From Vespa crabro (taxonomy: Eukaryota; Arthropoda; Insecta; Hymenoptera; Vespidae), in NCBI RefSeq assembly GCF_910589235.1, contig NC_060961.1:1706001-1770000 (forward strand): a stretch of 64,000 bases of DNA, given 5' to 3'. Made by a program: the position numbers and the translations under genes. The notes beneath the pieces are model-generated. The model was given only the letters and a program-made list of their open reading frames with translations. It ran no database searches and was not told where the DNA came from. This document shows, in pieces, positions 35,465-48,977 of this stretch (within the stretch, counting starts at the first letter, position 1; each line of letters begins with the position of its first letter).

Positions 35465-38400
35465 ATGAAAGTTAAAAAGTCTCGTAAGGTAACGTTACTT
35501 GAAACATATGTAACAACAAAATGTAACAACATTTTCATATAATTTATTTCATAATTCATCTTACCTTAACGTGAAATAAATATTAAAAATAAAATCTTTT
35601 TTAGGTAGGAAAAACAAAGGAGCTAAAAGAAAATATCATTGATAGTGATTTATACGTAAATCCTGAAGATGATTATAATCATGACAGTGATCTTGATGAC
35701 AAATCAAACTTTATGAAAGAATTTGACGAGAATAATGAATTTGGTCGGGAATTGAATGGCATTAATAATTCTATTTCTAGTACAAGGAAAAAAAGAAGTG
35801 TTACAGAAGAACTTGGTAATGTACCTATAAAAAAGAAGAAGTTACAGAATGATTTATATAAACAACCAACGGTTGAAGAATTAAGTCAGCTTAGAGAAAC
35901 GGAAACTCTTTTTCATTCAAATTTATTTAGACTTCAAATTGAAGAATTATTAGCTGAAGTGAAACTAAAAAATAAATATAAAAAACTATTTGACTTGTGG
36001 TTTATTAAATTTAAGGCAAATATAGAATCATTGCAAGAAACTGATGAATTAAAGGTATGTTATTGTTTAGTTTTAGTTAAAACTTTTTAATTTAATTAAG
36101 AGATATTAAATAAAAATTTAATATATTTATTATTTTAGTTCGCCGATGGAAATATTAATAAAAAATTACATTTAAATATTCCTATATTGAATGTACCAGA
36201 AGATGTCAGAGGCACATTTAAATTTTTGAAACCATTAACTATTAATATTATTGGTTCATATTCTTTCGATTGTACAATTGGTCAAGATTCTGCTGTGGAT
36301 GTAATGATTCAAATGCCAGACAATTTATTTCAAAAACATGATTATCAAAATTATAGATATTTAAGAAAAAAAGCTATATATCTAGCATATATAACTTCAA
36401 ATATAGGAGATGATCTTGCCGATAAAAAATCATTTATCGGTAGTAATTTACAACCTGTATTAAAAATAGTACCACCTGGAAGCTTAGGGAAAAAATTAAG
36501 CATACATATACATATATCTGCACATGAAAATAGTTTCAAATTGAACAGATTTTCACCGGAAAAAAATAGTATTAGGCCTAATTGGTTTTTCAACGAAGAA
36601 GTTACAAGTGGTATGTTATTTATTTATTTATTTTTCACCATGCATATTTTAATACTTAAGATAAATATATTATATCTTATTCAGGATCTTTAACACCAAC
36701 ACCACATTATAACTCCATAATTTTACATGATCTAACAATGTCAGAAACAAATTCTCAAAATACTACACTGATAAAGGAATATCCTAATATCAGAGATGGT
36801 ATTATTTTATTAAAGATATGGTTAAGCCAACGACAATTAATTAAGGGTTATGATAGCTTTAGCAGTCATATAATGACAATGTATGTTTTATATTTGCTAA
36901 AAATAAAGAAACTCAACACATTTATGAGTAGTTACCAAATAGTAAGAAATGTATGGTGTAATTTAGGTAAGACAGCACCATTTATTAGTATTTTTTTATT
37001 GCATTCGTGATATCAATATTTATGATGTTTCTTATTGCAGTGCAAATTAATTGGTATGAAAATGGGATATCCATGTACCAAGAAGATAATAATCAACAAC
37101 GTATTTTGGATTATCATAAATATTATGATTGTGTATTTCTGGATTCAAGTGGATATCACAACTTAGCTTCCTTTTTATCAAGAAATACTTTCTCTTGGGT
37201 ACAAAGAGAAGCAGAGATTTCTTTGAAACATTTGGACAATGTAAATGTTAATAGTTTTCCATCTATTTTTATGCATAGGGTTCCATTCTATAATGCATTT
37301 GATAATATATTATGGTAAGAATATAAATATTTTTAAGTAATTTAAAAAGTATGAGCATTATGTCTTTGGTCAAATAATTTATTTTATTTTTAGTATTGAA
37401 GATGATGAAGCCATAGAAAAAATTGTTGACGCTAAGTCATCCAGAGATGATAAATTAGATTATGGTGTTGACAAACGCAGTCAAGCTATTAAGATACTTA
37501 TAAAAGTATTGCAACAAGGTTTAGGAAATAGAGTCCATAGAATATGTGTATTACCGAATGAATCAATGCAATGGGATTGTGAAAATAAATTGTCAAATAA
37601 CATTGGAAAAATCTCTATTGGTTTTGACTTAAATCCAGAATTTTGTTTTAGTATCGTTGAGAAAGGCCCTGAAGCTAATTTACCAGATGTAAACAGAACA
37701 TACTAATTTTAAACTGTATTCCATAGAAAATGTATTATATAATTTTAATATAATTTTTTACAACAGGCAGCTTTATTCAGAAAATTTTGGTGTAATAAAT
37801 CTGAACTACGTCGCTTTCAAGATGGATCTATTCGCGAAGCTGTAATTTGGGGAAAAGGAAAAACATTACATGGAAAGAGAATGATTTGTAAAAAGATCGT
37901 AAAATTCATATTGAAACATAAATTTAATTTATCAGAGAATCAATATTTATATCTTGCTAATCAAATGGAAGATATTTTAAAATTAAACAAAGTAATATTT
38001 CATACAATGTATTCGAATATTAGAAGGTATAAAATTCTTATTGTTAATAAAATATTTTGATATTTTTTTTTTTTTCTGTTTTAGATTAAAATTACACACT
38101 TTGCATATGGTACTGGTGAAGAAGCAACTTTACGCGTGGTAAAAGCATTTAATTCTTTAGAAAAAGACTTAATGTCTCTTGTTGATATACCTCTTTCAAT
38201 AACTGGTGTACAAGGATCTAGTGCAGCTTTTCGTTATACGGAAGTTTTTCCACCATTATCAACTGTTTATCGTGCTGGTCATAAAATAACTAAAGAAGGT
38301 GAAAATTACTTAATGCTTAAAACGAAAAATATTGGTATGGTACCTAGATATGTTTATCCACTTGATGTTAGTTTACAATTATCGACTAGTGGAAAATGGC

Positions 38401-39911
38401 CTGAAGAATTAGAAGCTATTAGAAAAACAAAGGCTGCTTTTCATATTCAAATTGCTGAATGTCTTAGGAAACAGCATAATTTAAAAGCACAAGGAAATGT
38501 TGCTCATATAGATGTATTTAAGGTAAAACTTATTATATGTATTTTATGGAATGGCATTATTTATTATAATTAAGTTATGATAAATATAATCAAAATATTT
38601 ATTTATCAGGATGGGTTTGTTTTTCGATTGAGAATAGCACATCAAAAAGAAATAGCCTTTTTAAAACATCAAGTCGATGAAGATGGCGTAATTAAGTATA
38701 GAGACAATGAAGAATCTATTGAATTAGAAAAGAAATTATTTCAATTGCCCAAATTAAATGGTGCATTACATGGGTAAGTGAACAAGTAAAAAGATTTAAT
38801 TTAATATCAAAACTTATTGCTAATTATTATATAAATTTTATTATTTATAATAGAATACACTCTCAACATCCTTCTTTTGGTGCTGCTTGTTGTTTAACAA
38901 AACGTTGGTTGTCTGCTCATTTATTGGATGATCATCATATGCCAAATGTAGCAGTTGAATTAATTTTAGCATCAATGTATTTAATGCCAGAACCATATAG
39001 ACATGCACATATGCCACAAGTAGGATTTTTAAGAGTTTTAGAAATTTTTGCAAGGGAATACTGGAATACAGATCCTGTTATTGTTAATTTCAATGATGAA
39101 ATGTCAAGTATGTAAATATAATATATTTAAGATAATTTAACTTTTTAATAACTTTTTAAACGTGTTATATGTATTTATAGAAGAGGAAATAATTGAGGTA
39201 GAAACGCTTTTCGGAAAGTCGCGTGACACTTTACCACCTTTATTTATTTCTACACCTTATGACCAACAAGGATCTTTATGGACTAGAAAAGCACCGACTG
39301 TATTAATTTTGAATCGTATATGTCTTCTCGCTCAAGAATCTTTAAAATTGTTTGAGCAACAATTATACACTAAAATGATATTAGATTGTAAATCTCTCTT
39401 TAGATCACCTATTTCAGAATATGATTGTTTGATACATTTGAAACCACTTCTTAATCCTAGAAGATTGCAAGCAATTGATCTGAATGAAGAACATCCAGTT
39501 GTTGAATGGCATCCATATAAACCACATTCACTGGAAAAAATTCCTGTCATAGACTTTGATCCTATTCAATATTTTTTGAAAGAGTTAAGGGTACGTTGAA
39601 CTTTATAATATATATTTTTATCAACGTAATTTGATGTTAAACTAATATAATATTTATATTTATAGGATGGTTATAGTGAATTTGCTTTATTTTTTCACGA
39701 TACATATGGTGGTATGGTAATAGGAGTTTTATTGAAACCTACTGCTTTAAAAGACAATGATTTTAAAGTATCGAACATGAATTGCCGAAAATTGAATAAC
39801 GATGGTAAACTTGTATTAAATTTTTCTACAATGATACAAGACTTTTATGTTCTTGGAAAAGATCTTGTAAGAGCTATTGAAGTTATTTCCAATAAGTTAT
39901 CTCTAACATGA
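35465..39911 (+). CDS. NOL6: Nucleolar protein 6 (Nrap), small-subunit processome factor
   Basis: Twelve exons join in frame: 35465-35488, 35605-36054, 36139-36610, 36685-36966, 37041-37314, 37394-37688, 37767-37991, 38085-38522, 38610-38773, 38854-39107, 39181-39590 and 39666-39911. They give about 1,177 residues (human 1,146). NOL6/Nrap is a nucleolar component of the SSU processome needed for 18S rRNA maturation. Recognisable blocks include LFHSNLFRLQIEELLAEVK, the nucleotidyltransferase-like VVG-type segment INIIGSYSFDCTIGQDSAVD, FWCNKSELRRFQDGSIREAV, and the C-terminal GIHSQHPSFGAACCLTKRWL and TPYDQQGSLWTRKAPT. The first exon is only eight codons with a basic KKSRK run. The exon 7 donor at 37992 was chosen because it alone keeps the frame; a stronger-looking donor at 38027 does not. 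Confidence 0.94.
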
Positions 39912-40173
39912 GATTAAACAATTTACAAAGAACATAATACATTTTTAAATCACAATCGAAACATTTTTTTATGTATGCATGTCATATAGATGTAAATATG
40001 AAAAATAAATATTTTTATCACAGTAACAGTATGATATGCATGAGCATACATATATTGCAGAAATATAACAATTTATTGTGGAACATAATGTAATATAGTA
40101 ACAATGTACCATTATTGAGAGATACGTGTCTACTATTTATCGTTTACAAAAAAGATAAATATGTATTGACTTG

Positions 40174-40207
<34 letters not shown>

Positions 40208-40219
40208 AAAAAGCAAGTA
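39912..40219. other. Convergent 3' ends of NOL6 and the MADF-BESS gene
   Basis: This stretch holds both 3' UTRs. An AATAAA lies near 40005 for NOL6. A long A tract (about 40172-40204) sits beside the MADF-BESS stop codon. Confidence 0.6.
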
Positions 40220-40713
40220 CTATGTAGGTGACGATGGCGTTGTTGGAAAACGTAATCTATCACGTTCTCCAAGTTGTGCTATCTCTGCACTGTTTATAAT
40301 TTGTGCAATCTGTAATTTGATTGCTATTTGTCTCTGAGGAGAAAGAGTCTTCAATGTTTGCGCATAACTTAAAAATAACAAATCCATTGCATCCATACAT
40401 TTTTGTACTTTTCTCGTTTGTAAATATTCTATTGTCTCTTCAGGTATATTTAGATTTAAAGTTGGTTGTATCGAGCAATGCCTAGAAACTGGCATTTCTT
40501 CATTATGAGAATCATTGAAATATTGCACAATATCTTCATGGCCAGCAGGTTCACTTTTGATCTTTGTATCTGTATCACTATCCGAATAACTTCCTACATG
40601 ATTTAAATCGATTCTAACAAAAAAGAAATTTAATTTTTGGCGCGAGATATTCTCTATATAAATCGTGTTATAGTAATTGTCTAACATACATTTACTTTGT
40701 ATATTAAAACTTC

Positions 40714-40782
<69 letters not shown>

Positions 40783-41761
40783 TAAAAATTGCATAATAAA
40801 AATATAAAGTAATTAACTATACGTTTATATCTTTCACGATAAAAATGTTATGAGTGGGAAATATACATCAATAATAAAAATCAAATAATTGATAATTTAA
40901 TTATTAAAAGAAAATTATCCCGTGAACTGTTCGTGATCGCGAATTATCGTACTTATCTTATCTATCAGCTTTCATAATAATGATCAATATAAAAAGAAAA
41001 AAAAGGAAAAAGAAATGAATTTAGTGAACGGTAATTTCCGATCATGATCAGATCTTTTATTGATCGATTCTCTTTGAATAAAATTAAAAAAAGTAATCAA
41101 ATTTTTGTAATTATTACTTACTGTCTAGTGGTTACATAAGGCTTTAAAAAATCCATCTGATTAGCCCAAGTCCACCTTCTATATTTTTTGTTACATTGTC
41201 CTGTAGCATCTGATTGTGATCGTAAATATTTTCCATAACAATCACGAAGGTGCCTCCATTTATTTTTTGCTACTGTACCTATAATAAAAATGACATCGAA
41301 CTGATAAAATATATGTTTATCATGTTATATCATCGATATATACTCTCCGTACGAATAATATTTTAAGTTATTACAATTGATTTTATGTAAAACAATTTAT
41401 AATTTCATTAAATAATTTCTTTTATCGTGAAATCGTTAAGGGATGCATTATATACAATTTAAATTCAAATTCAAATAGTTCGATCGATCAATCGAATATT
41501 TATCGAATTGGAACAGGGAAAGGGATTACTTATGAATATCGAATAACTGATAATCGATATGCGAGTTATTCGATTGTTCTGACTATCCGAATACCGATGA
41601 TGGCCCCCATACGAATCCTCACCATCTTCCAAATCCAATTGAATCGCTATTTCTTTCCATACTGTTGCTTTCTTATTAATGTCCTTGTAATATTTATTCT
41701 TCATATTATACAAGATTGGATAATTTTTCACGAGATTGATTAATCTCTCGGTCTCGCACAT
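40220..41761 (-). CDS. MADF-BESS domain DNA-binding protein (Adf-1-like)
   Basis: Three exons join in frame: 41623-41761, 41122-41278 and 40220-40613, giving about 229 residues. The N-terminal MADF domain (about residues 1-95) reads ERLINLVKNYPILYNMKNKY, then VWKEIAIQLDLEDG, then KNKWRHLRDCYGKYLRSQ and NKKYRRWTW. It is a Myb/SANT-like DNA-binding fold expanded in insects. The acidic middle carries a possible sumoylation-type IKSEP. The C-terminal BESS motif (DLLFLSYAQTLKTLSPQRQI) mediates protein interaction. The likely role is as a sequence-specific transcription regulator in the nucleus; no specific orthologue is claimed. The start codon is 881 bases from the divergent glycosidase start. 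Confidence 0.88.
40711..40781. repeat. (ATT)n trinucleotide microsatellite
   Basis: About 23 uninterrupted ATT units lie in the last intron of the MADF-BESS gene. Confidence 0.97.
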
Positions 41762-42142
41762 TTTGACGTTAATTTGTCAAAATGCAACCCACTGTCCAGT
41801 GAGATCACACCTCATGATCAAGTAAAACTGCACAGACCGGATGCGGTAAATTGGTTTCGAGGCGTCGGTTTCTACCCGCATGCGGTCATCCGACCTCAGG
41901 GCCGTTCCCATAACAAATTGTACCCGTTATAAAATATTTACATTTGACATATGTTCTTTTTCCTTCACGTACATAATTCATATATATATAATTCTTTATA
42001 TAGTTTTTTCTTTTTCTCTTTCTTCATTGTTAACATTATAATAATTCTTTTCTTTAGATAATAATTTGTCAAGTAAAATTTATCTTCCATAATGAGTCAT
42101 TTGTTATTGACTTATAATTCCTGTGATAAAGTATGTTGTATA

Positions 42143-42177
<35 letters not shown>

Positions 42178-42642
42178 GTATTTTATATAATAAACGAATT
42201 TAATTGGAGACATGTAGTTTTTGATTATGCAATTTTTTTTTTTATATGTATATTCTTACTTCAAATTACCAAAATACAAACAAAAATTGTCATTTTTTTA
42301 TATTCACTATATCTAATATTAGAACAAAATTAAAAGTATATAAGGGTAATGTAAAAGTATTAAAAGATAATAAATCTTTTAGTTATAGAAAGAAATTAAA
42401 AACACGATTTATCAGTAGATATAAAATACATATAAACAAGAAAAGATACCTTTTTCAAAGAAAATACTTCATATATGATAAGGTCAGAATATTTTATCTT
42501 ATACATAGAAACAACTTATCATAATATCTAAAACATCATAAGAGCAATTATATTTAAAAAATCAATTGGTTGATATCACATTGATATATAAATCAAAGTG
42601 AGCTTATTCAATATTACAGTTGTAAATAGAGTTAAGTGCAAG
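41762..42642. other. Shared upstream region of the MADF-BESS and GH31 genes
   Basis: This is a divergent intergenic region. It has a GC-richer 130 bases just before the MADF-BESS start codon (41762-41925), then AT-rich sequence with a (TA)n run at about 42137-42175. Open frames at 42133-42524 are AT-rich noise with no recognisable protein. Confidence 0.5.
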
Positions 42643-45072
42643 ATGAAGTTGTTATGGAGAAACAGTAAGTACAGAATTCTTGAATGAAATGTTGTAAAAT
42701 AGAGTATTTTCAAATTAAATGTGGTAAAATAGAATGTAGTGGATATATACTTTAGAGTTTTTTTTCTTTTCCCAGTAGGACTTCTTTTGCTTTTTAATAT
42801 CATATTGATTCACAAATCTCAATGTGAATTAAGGTCTAAAGTTGAACGTAATATAAGGAATGCTGTAGTTACAATTGAAATTAATCAAAATGTTGCAACT
42901 TTACGTATTTGCAGGAGTAAGTGAAGATATATCACATTTTTGATTTTTAATAAAAATAAAGAGATTTCAAACTAATTTTGTATTATGCTATTTAGAATCT
43001 GACGGGGAAGATTCATGTACACGTAATGTTCTCCACACTCAATCTTCTGATATATTAAGGGGTCCAACTCTCATAGATTTGAATTGTGGTACTGATAACG
43101 TGTGTCTTAAAAACGAAGATGTAATACACACAGTGATTAGATTATCTACAAATAGTGACGTTATCAATGTATCACGAATTGTTAAAGATTCTGATGCAAA
43201 GCTTATAGATTGTTATGAGCTTGGTGATGACACAGAATGGTTTGGAGGACCACAATTACGTTATCAGCACTGGCCCATTCAACATATGTATTACGAAGAA
43301 GAACCATATGTTCCAACACACCCTGTAAATATGGCTGTAGCCGAACGTTATTGGCTTTCTGGTAAAGGAACATACATCTATGTGGATATGAAAGATCCAT
43401 TGTTTCTTGATCAGAACAACTATATGGACAAATATATTTGCCTCGTTGCAAAGAATAAAGGTCCTTATAGGCATAGAGAATCTATAACGCTTAATTATGA
43501 AATTGGCATATTTACAAATCCAAGAGTAGCACACGAGTACGTAGTGCAGAATCATTTAGGCAAACCTACAGGTCATCCAAATGAAAGAATGATTAAACAT
43601 CCAATATGGTCTACTTGGGCTAGATATAAAGTTAATGTCAGTGAATTTGTCATTGAAGATTTTGCAATTGATATCCTTAACCACGGTTTTAACAATAGTC
43701 AACTTGAAATTGATGACAATTGGGAAACTTGTTATGGTTCAGCTGAGTTTGATAAATCTAAATTTCCTATCATTGCTCGACTTACGGAAAAATTAAAGTA
43801 TAGGGGTTTTAGAGTAACATTATGGATACATCCGTTCATTAATAAAAATTGTGAACCAGCATATAGTACTGCTCTAAATAATTCATACTTTGTTAAGAGT
43901 ACCACAGGAAAAGTTGACATGCAATGGTGGCAAGGTAAAATGATTTATCAAATATAAGAATATTATATGCATAAAACCATGTATATATGTGTATATATAT
44001 ATATATAAATAACAAAAACTGCAATTTTCTTAAATTCAAAGGTACTGAATCTGCAACAATAGACTTCACAAATCCAGAAGCAGTTCATTGGTGGGTTGCA
44101 AGATTAAAGTTACTTGAAGAAATTGGTATAGATAGTTTCAAATTTGATGCTGGTGAAGTGTCATGGCTACCTCAAATACCATCTTTAAATGGTTCATTGG
44201 ATACTCAGCCTGGAATCTTCACAAAGGACTATGTTACTGCACTTGCTAACAATTTTGATGACAATATAGAAGTTCGTGTTGGATGGAGAAGCCAAGATCT
44301 TCCCATATTTGTTAGAATGATTGATAAGGACACAACATGGTCATGGAATAATGGTTTACCTACTTTGATTACAACACTCTTGCAAATGAATTTGAATGGA
44401 TACGTATTTGTTCTTCCTGACATGATAGGCGGAAATGGATATTTGAATGGTGCATTAAATGGCACTGTATATCCACCAAAAGAATTATTCATTAGATGGT
44501 TGCAAGCTAATGTTTTTATGCCATCATTACAATATTCTTTTGTACCATGGGATTTTGATAATGAGGTAACTATTTCTACTGATAATAGAATATATAATCG
44601 AATTTAATATTTTAATTTAATTTTTTATTTTTTTTCATATTTTTAAGACCGTTGAAATTTGTAAGAAGTACACAGACTTACACGCAGATATAACACCGCT
44701 TATATTAGATCGTATGAATGAGTGTATTAAAACAGGTGCACCTTTAAATCCTCCCATATGGTGGGTCGACCCAACTGACAAAACAGCTCATAAAATTAAG
44801 GATGGTAAATTAAGAATTTATATAAATTATTATCATTTAATTTATGAATTATATTTGCAATAATAATTTCTATTGATTTTCTTATAGAATATCTACTAGG
44901 AGAAGAAATTTTGGTAGCACCAGTAACAGAAGAAGGTGCTGTATCACGAGATATATATTTACCTAAAGGATTGTGGAAAGATGCATCAGATAATGTTACT
45001 TACTTTGGTCGAGGATGGATACGAAATTATGATGCACCTTTAGACAAACTTCCTTACTTTTACCGAGTTTAA
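42643..45072 (+). CDS. Secreted or luminal family 31 glycoside hydrolase, MYORG-like
   Basis: Six exons join in frame: 42643-42664, 42776-42916, 42996-43934, 44042-44565, 44648-44804 and 44888-45072, giving about 655 residues. The N-terminus MKLLWRNIGLLLLFNIILIH followed by KSQC looks like a signal peptide or signal anchor. The GH31 barrel shows WFGGPQLRYQHWPIQ, FVIEDFAIDILNHGFNNSQ, DDNWETCYGSAEFD, TLWIHPFIN and IDSFKFDAGEVSW, where Asp of KFDAGE (about D403) is the expected nucleophile. WRSQDLPIFVRMIDKDTTWSW follows and should carry the acid/base. These blocks place it with the vertebrate myogenesis-regulating glycosidase (an alpha-galactosidase in the secretory pathway) and related insect genes. 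The substrate in insects is not known to me. The last exons encode the C-terminal beta domain. Confidence 0.9.
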
Positions 45073-45223
45073 CGCATATACAAAACATTTATTCAGATAT
45101 ATCAAATTAATTTGAAACTATTATTTACAATAAATAATATATATATTTAAAATTATCTAAAACAAATGATTCTAATTTTTATTATTAATTTATTCCAAAC
45201 CCTATAATTTTTTAATAATATTT
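45073..45223. other. Convergent 3' ends of GH31 and CEP120
   Basis: Only 151 bases separate the two stop codons. AATAAA-type signals occur for the plus strand near 45129 and for the minus strand within the TTTATT runs at 45178-45192, so the transcripts may overlap. Confidence 0.6.
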
Positions 45224-48200
45224 TCAACTGTTCATCAAAAGATTCCTAATTTCCGTGTTAAGTTTTACAATTACTGTGTCATCATTAGTATAACTACCGG
45301 TTTTTAATAGAGAATCCCGTTCCTCAATAAGAGCTTGTAATCGTTCATCGTGTTCTTCTGGTTTATGTAAAATAGTTTTCATATTAGTTTGAGAATTTTT
45401 AGAAAATATCTCAGTTATTGGTGTTAGAATCTGTTGATGTTTTTCCTTCATTAAAGAATTAGGTTTATATACATCTATTTCTTTTTGAATTTGCCCTAAT
45501 AAGATTTGATCATTTGTTAAAGCTGTTGTATCTGCACATAATATATCTTCCAAACTATACATCAAAATAAAATATTAATTTTGTAAATAAACAATGACAA
45601 TATAATATAGTTAAATAAATCTTAACTCACCCTAAATTTTTCAACTCTTCTTTACTATTTTTAATTTGAATTTGAATTGTTTGCTGATGTTCTCTTTTCA
45701 TTCTGTGAATTTCACGAACTGCTTTACCCCATTCTTCCTTAAAAAATGTTTTATTATGTTGCGCATTATTATATTTTTCTTCAAGAGTTTTTAATTCTTG
45801 TAACAAAGTTGCTGTTTGATCTTGTGTAAGAGATCCTTTTTGATATACTTCTAATTCTTCTGCTTGCTTTGATATCATTTGTCGTAATTTCTCATTTTCT
45901 ATAGATAAAGGCTCAATTCTTGCTTCAAGAGAAGCATTTTTTTCTTCAAAAATACGTATCTACAAAATGTATGTAGAAGATATTGAAAAAAAAAAAAATG
46001 AATGAATATAATCATAATAAAACATAACTATTATATATACTAACTTTCGATGTTGATTCTTCTTGCATTATACGTAATGATTCATTTAATTCCTGAACTT
46101 TAGCTTCGTATCTCCAATGCAAATCTTCATTTGCCTTTATTAATCTAGCTTCTTTTTCAAGATTTTTTAATCTTCGTGTTCTTAAATCATCAGTTGCCTT
46201 ATTTAGATTGTTTGCTAACATTTTACACTGCTCAACACTGCATGCTAGTTTTGATTCTAAATTTTCCTTTTGCCTTTGCCATTCTTCGCTCAATAAATTT
46301 AAATGACGTTCTTCTTTTTTTTTTAACTGTACAAAATTACGTAGAACAATATGTCAAGTCCTCTCTGTACTTTTATTATATATAACATATATATGTAATA
46401 AAAAATAAAATATAAAATATAATGTACCTCTACTCTAAATATTTCCTTTTGTCGTTCTTTCCATGTCTCTAATTCATCAACTATTTTATATGCTAAACTA
46501 TCATCTATAATTGGTGGACCAAAATTTTGATCTAAATAAAAATAAATTATTATTTATATAAAAAGAATTAATAAGAATTAATAAAAAATAAATAAAAATG
46601 ACGTACTATATAAATAAATGCATACCAGAGACATTCTGTTTTATTCTATAGTATGGGCCATGATCCAATAAATTAAGTACAATATCTAATTCACCGACTT
46701 TAATTTCCTCTGGATTGTATAAAGGCATTTCGTATTCGTATTTCCACTAAGTAAATAATACATGCTGTGTATTTATTGCGTTGAATTGTTTTTTTTTTTT
46801 TTTTTTTTTTTTTTTATTATCATTTTAATACCTTGTCGTGATGAAATAATTGTTTTACATCAAGAGAAAACTGTGCTATATAAGTTTTAACATCTCCACC
46901 CACATCATATATACTAATTTTAGGAGGAAAAGAGACCAACAATTGTTTGATTTCATTTGTTGTAGATATAAAATGTAATTTGCAACCAATGTCTCTTAAC
47001 TTGACTTTTTCTCCTAAAAAAACTGACATTTTAGAATGAACTGTCGACATAATTTCCGCTTTTGGATGATGAAATCTATAAAAAAGAAAAAAAAAAGAAT
47101 ATATTTATTTATATTATTCATATTATAGACATAAGAATTTATTAGGATAAATTCTACCTGAACTCAATATTTTGTATTGCAGGTCCTGAAGATAATTTAA
47201 TTGCAACTAACATTATATCCAAACAAAAACAATGATAATTTTCCACATTTCTTGAATAATCTGTACTATTCGGTAATTGAGATTTTACTGGTATAAAATT
47301 TTCTTGCATTTCACAATTTGTTGGACGGATAGTTATATTCTTATGGTCAGAAATGATTCTTTCGCAAGTATATTTTTCAAAGTCACCTGCAGGATTTCTA
47401 TGCATATCGATTTCAGTAAATTTCTGAAATATGTTTTTCAAATAAAATATTAAAAGTTATCCTCTTTTATTTTTGTTTAGGAAAATATTACAAATGGATG
47501 ATTATAAGATAAAAATATAGGTGGTACTTTAAAAGTATATATTACCAACTATAAATATTAAACATTCAACTTAATTACTTGATTAAAGGTATTATTATAT
47601 TCTTCATTATGTTCATTAATAGGTAACAGTGCCATATTATCTTCAGTTGTGAATACTTGATTAGTTTCATAATTATGTAAATTTTCTTTTGATCCTATAT
47701 ACTGTAGTTTAAGTTGTAAATCTATATAAGACTGATCGTGTTCTATATCAATAGGATGAAATATATTTGTTTGATTTAGATAGCATCGTTCATTTAGAAT
47801 TGTTGTTTTGCCATTGGTAAATTGAAGTAAATCAGGAATATCGTTTATTAATGGTTGCAAATTAACTTGCTTTTGAATGACAATGTTATCTTTATATTTT
47901 AAAGATATATTCAAATGTGGTTTTAATAGTAAATAGCTTTTTAATGTATCTAAAGAACTCCTAATTCTTACAACAATCTTTTCATTAAGAACCAAAGTTT
48001 TTTCAGAATCTTTTATAAAAGGTTTAAGTTTCACATCATTTTCTAATATATAATACCAAATTGAAAGATTTTCTTTTATATCATTATTTGAATTTTCAAG
48101 CAATAATGTATCCAACTTTATTACAGTATTCGATATTATATTTAAAAGAAATATTTCATTGCAGAGATTCAATGGTCCTAATTGTATAAGTCGTTCTTCG

Positions 48201-48977
48201 TAAATTAAAGATGGAGTTATCATATTAGTTTTAGAAGTAGGACAATCGTATGGTTGTATATAATCCAACTAAAACGCATACATATTTAATAAAAAAAAAA
48301 AAAAAAAAAAAAAAGAAAAAAAAATAAAAAGCCATGCAACGTTATTGATATTTTACCTTCATCAAAGAATTTGAGGTAGCATATTCTCGATCTTCAATGC
48401 TTAATGATAGTAACAATTCAGGTTTTTGTGCTCTAAGATCATTTTTCAATCCTAATAAAGTATGCCAGTTTGCTTTCGCATCTACTTCTTTACTTTTAGG
48501 TATAATCTGCGCAGATCTTATACTAAGAAGAATATATCCAATTTTTTCTTTATTGTTATGATCCTTTAAAGCAAAACATTCTAACTTTAAGGGAGTTTGT
48601 CCACATCTCATTCTATATATAAAAGCTTATTATAATTATTCTATTCACGTACAATAATATTTTATCAAATATTAATATTACTTTTATAATACATACTTCC
48701 TTAAAGAATTTTTATCTGTTTCCCAAACTAAATCAGTTGCATATTGTGGATTTGAATTTGGTTCAATAATATCAGATTCTAAAGAATGACCATTTAATGT
48801 TGCAATAAGAATCGTTGGCTGTGAAATTTGTTCAAAACCTTTTCCTAGAGCATACGAATGACAACACATGCAAAATTTTTAATTCACAATTAAATCAAAA
48901 CAATTAAATAGCCTAAAATAAATACCTTCTTTAATACTAAGTACAATTTGAAGATTAGAACTTCCTAATTCATCCAT
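45224..48977 (-). CDS. CEP120: Centrosomal protein of 120 kDa
   Basis: Eleven exons join in frame: 48926-48977, 48697-48844, 48357-48612, 47579-48268, 47158-47423, 46832-47075, 46626-46746, 46428-46531, 46045-46326, 45631-45959 and 45224-45554. They give about 940 residues (human 986). CEP120 acts at centrioles in elongation, procentriole assembly and basal body formation. The N-terminal C2 domain reads LSIKEGKGFEQIS, SNPQYATDLVWE and PLKLECFAL. A second C2-type region is at HCFCLDIMLVAIKLSSGPAI through SFPPKISIYDVGGDVKTYIA. The final third, starting around LETWKERQKEIFRVELKKKE, is coiled coil and includes the block KTFFKEEWGKAVREIHRMKR, conserved with the vertebrate protein. The large exon 47579-48268 is a diverged linker. 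The gene lies head to head with gish. Confidence 0.93.

Noticed and set aside
37992..38084. Alternative NOL6 exon 7 donor at 38027
   Set aside because: It would shift the frame of the next exon, which then meets a stop; the donor at 37992 keeps the frame.
42133..42524. Open frames upstream of the GH31 gene
   Set aside because: AT-rich Ile/Tyr/Lys composition starting in a TA repeat; no domain and no splice link to the GH31 exons.
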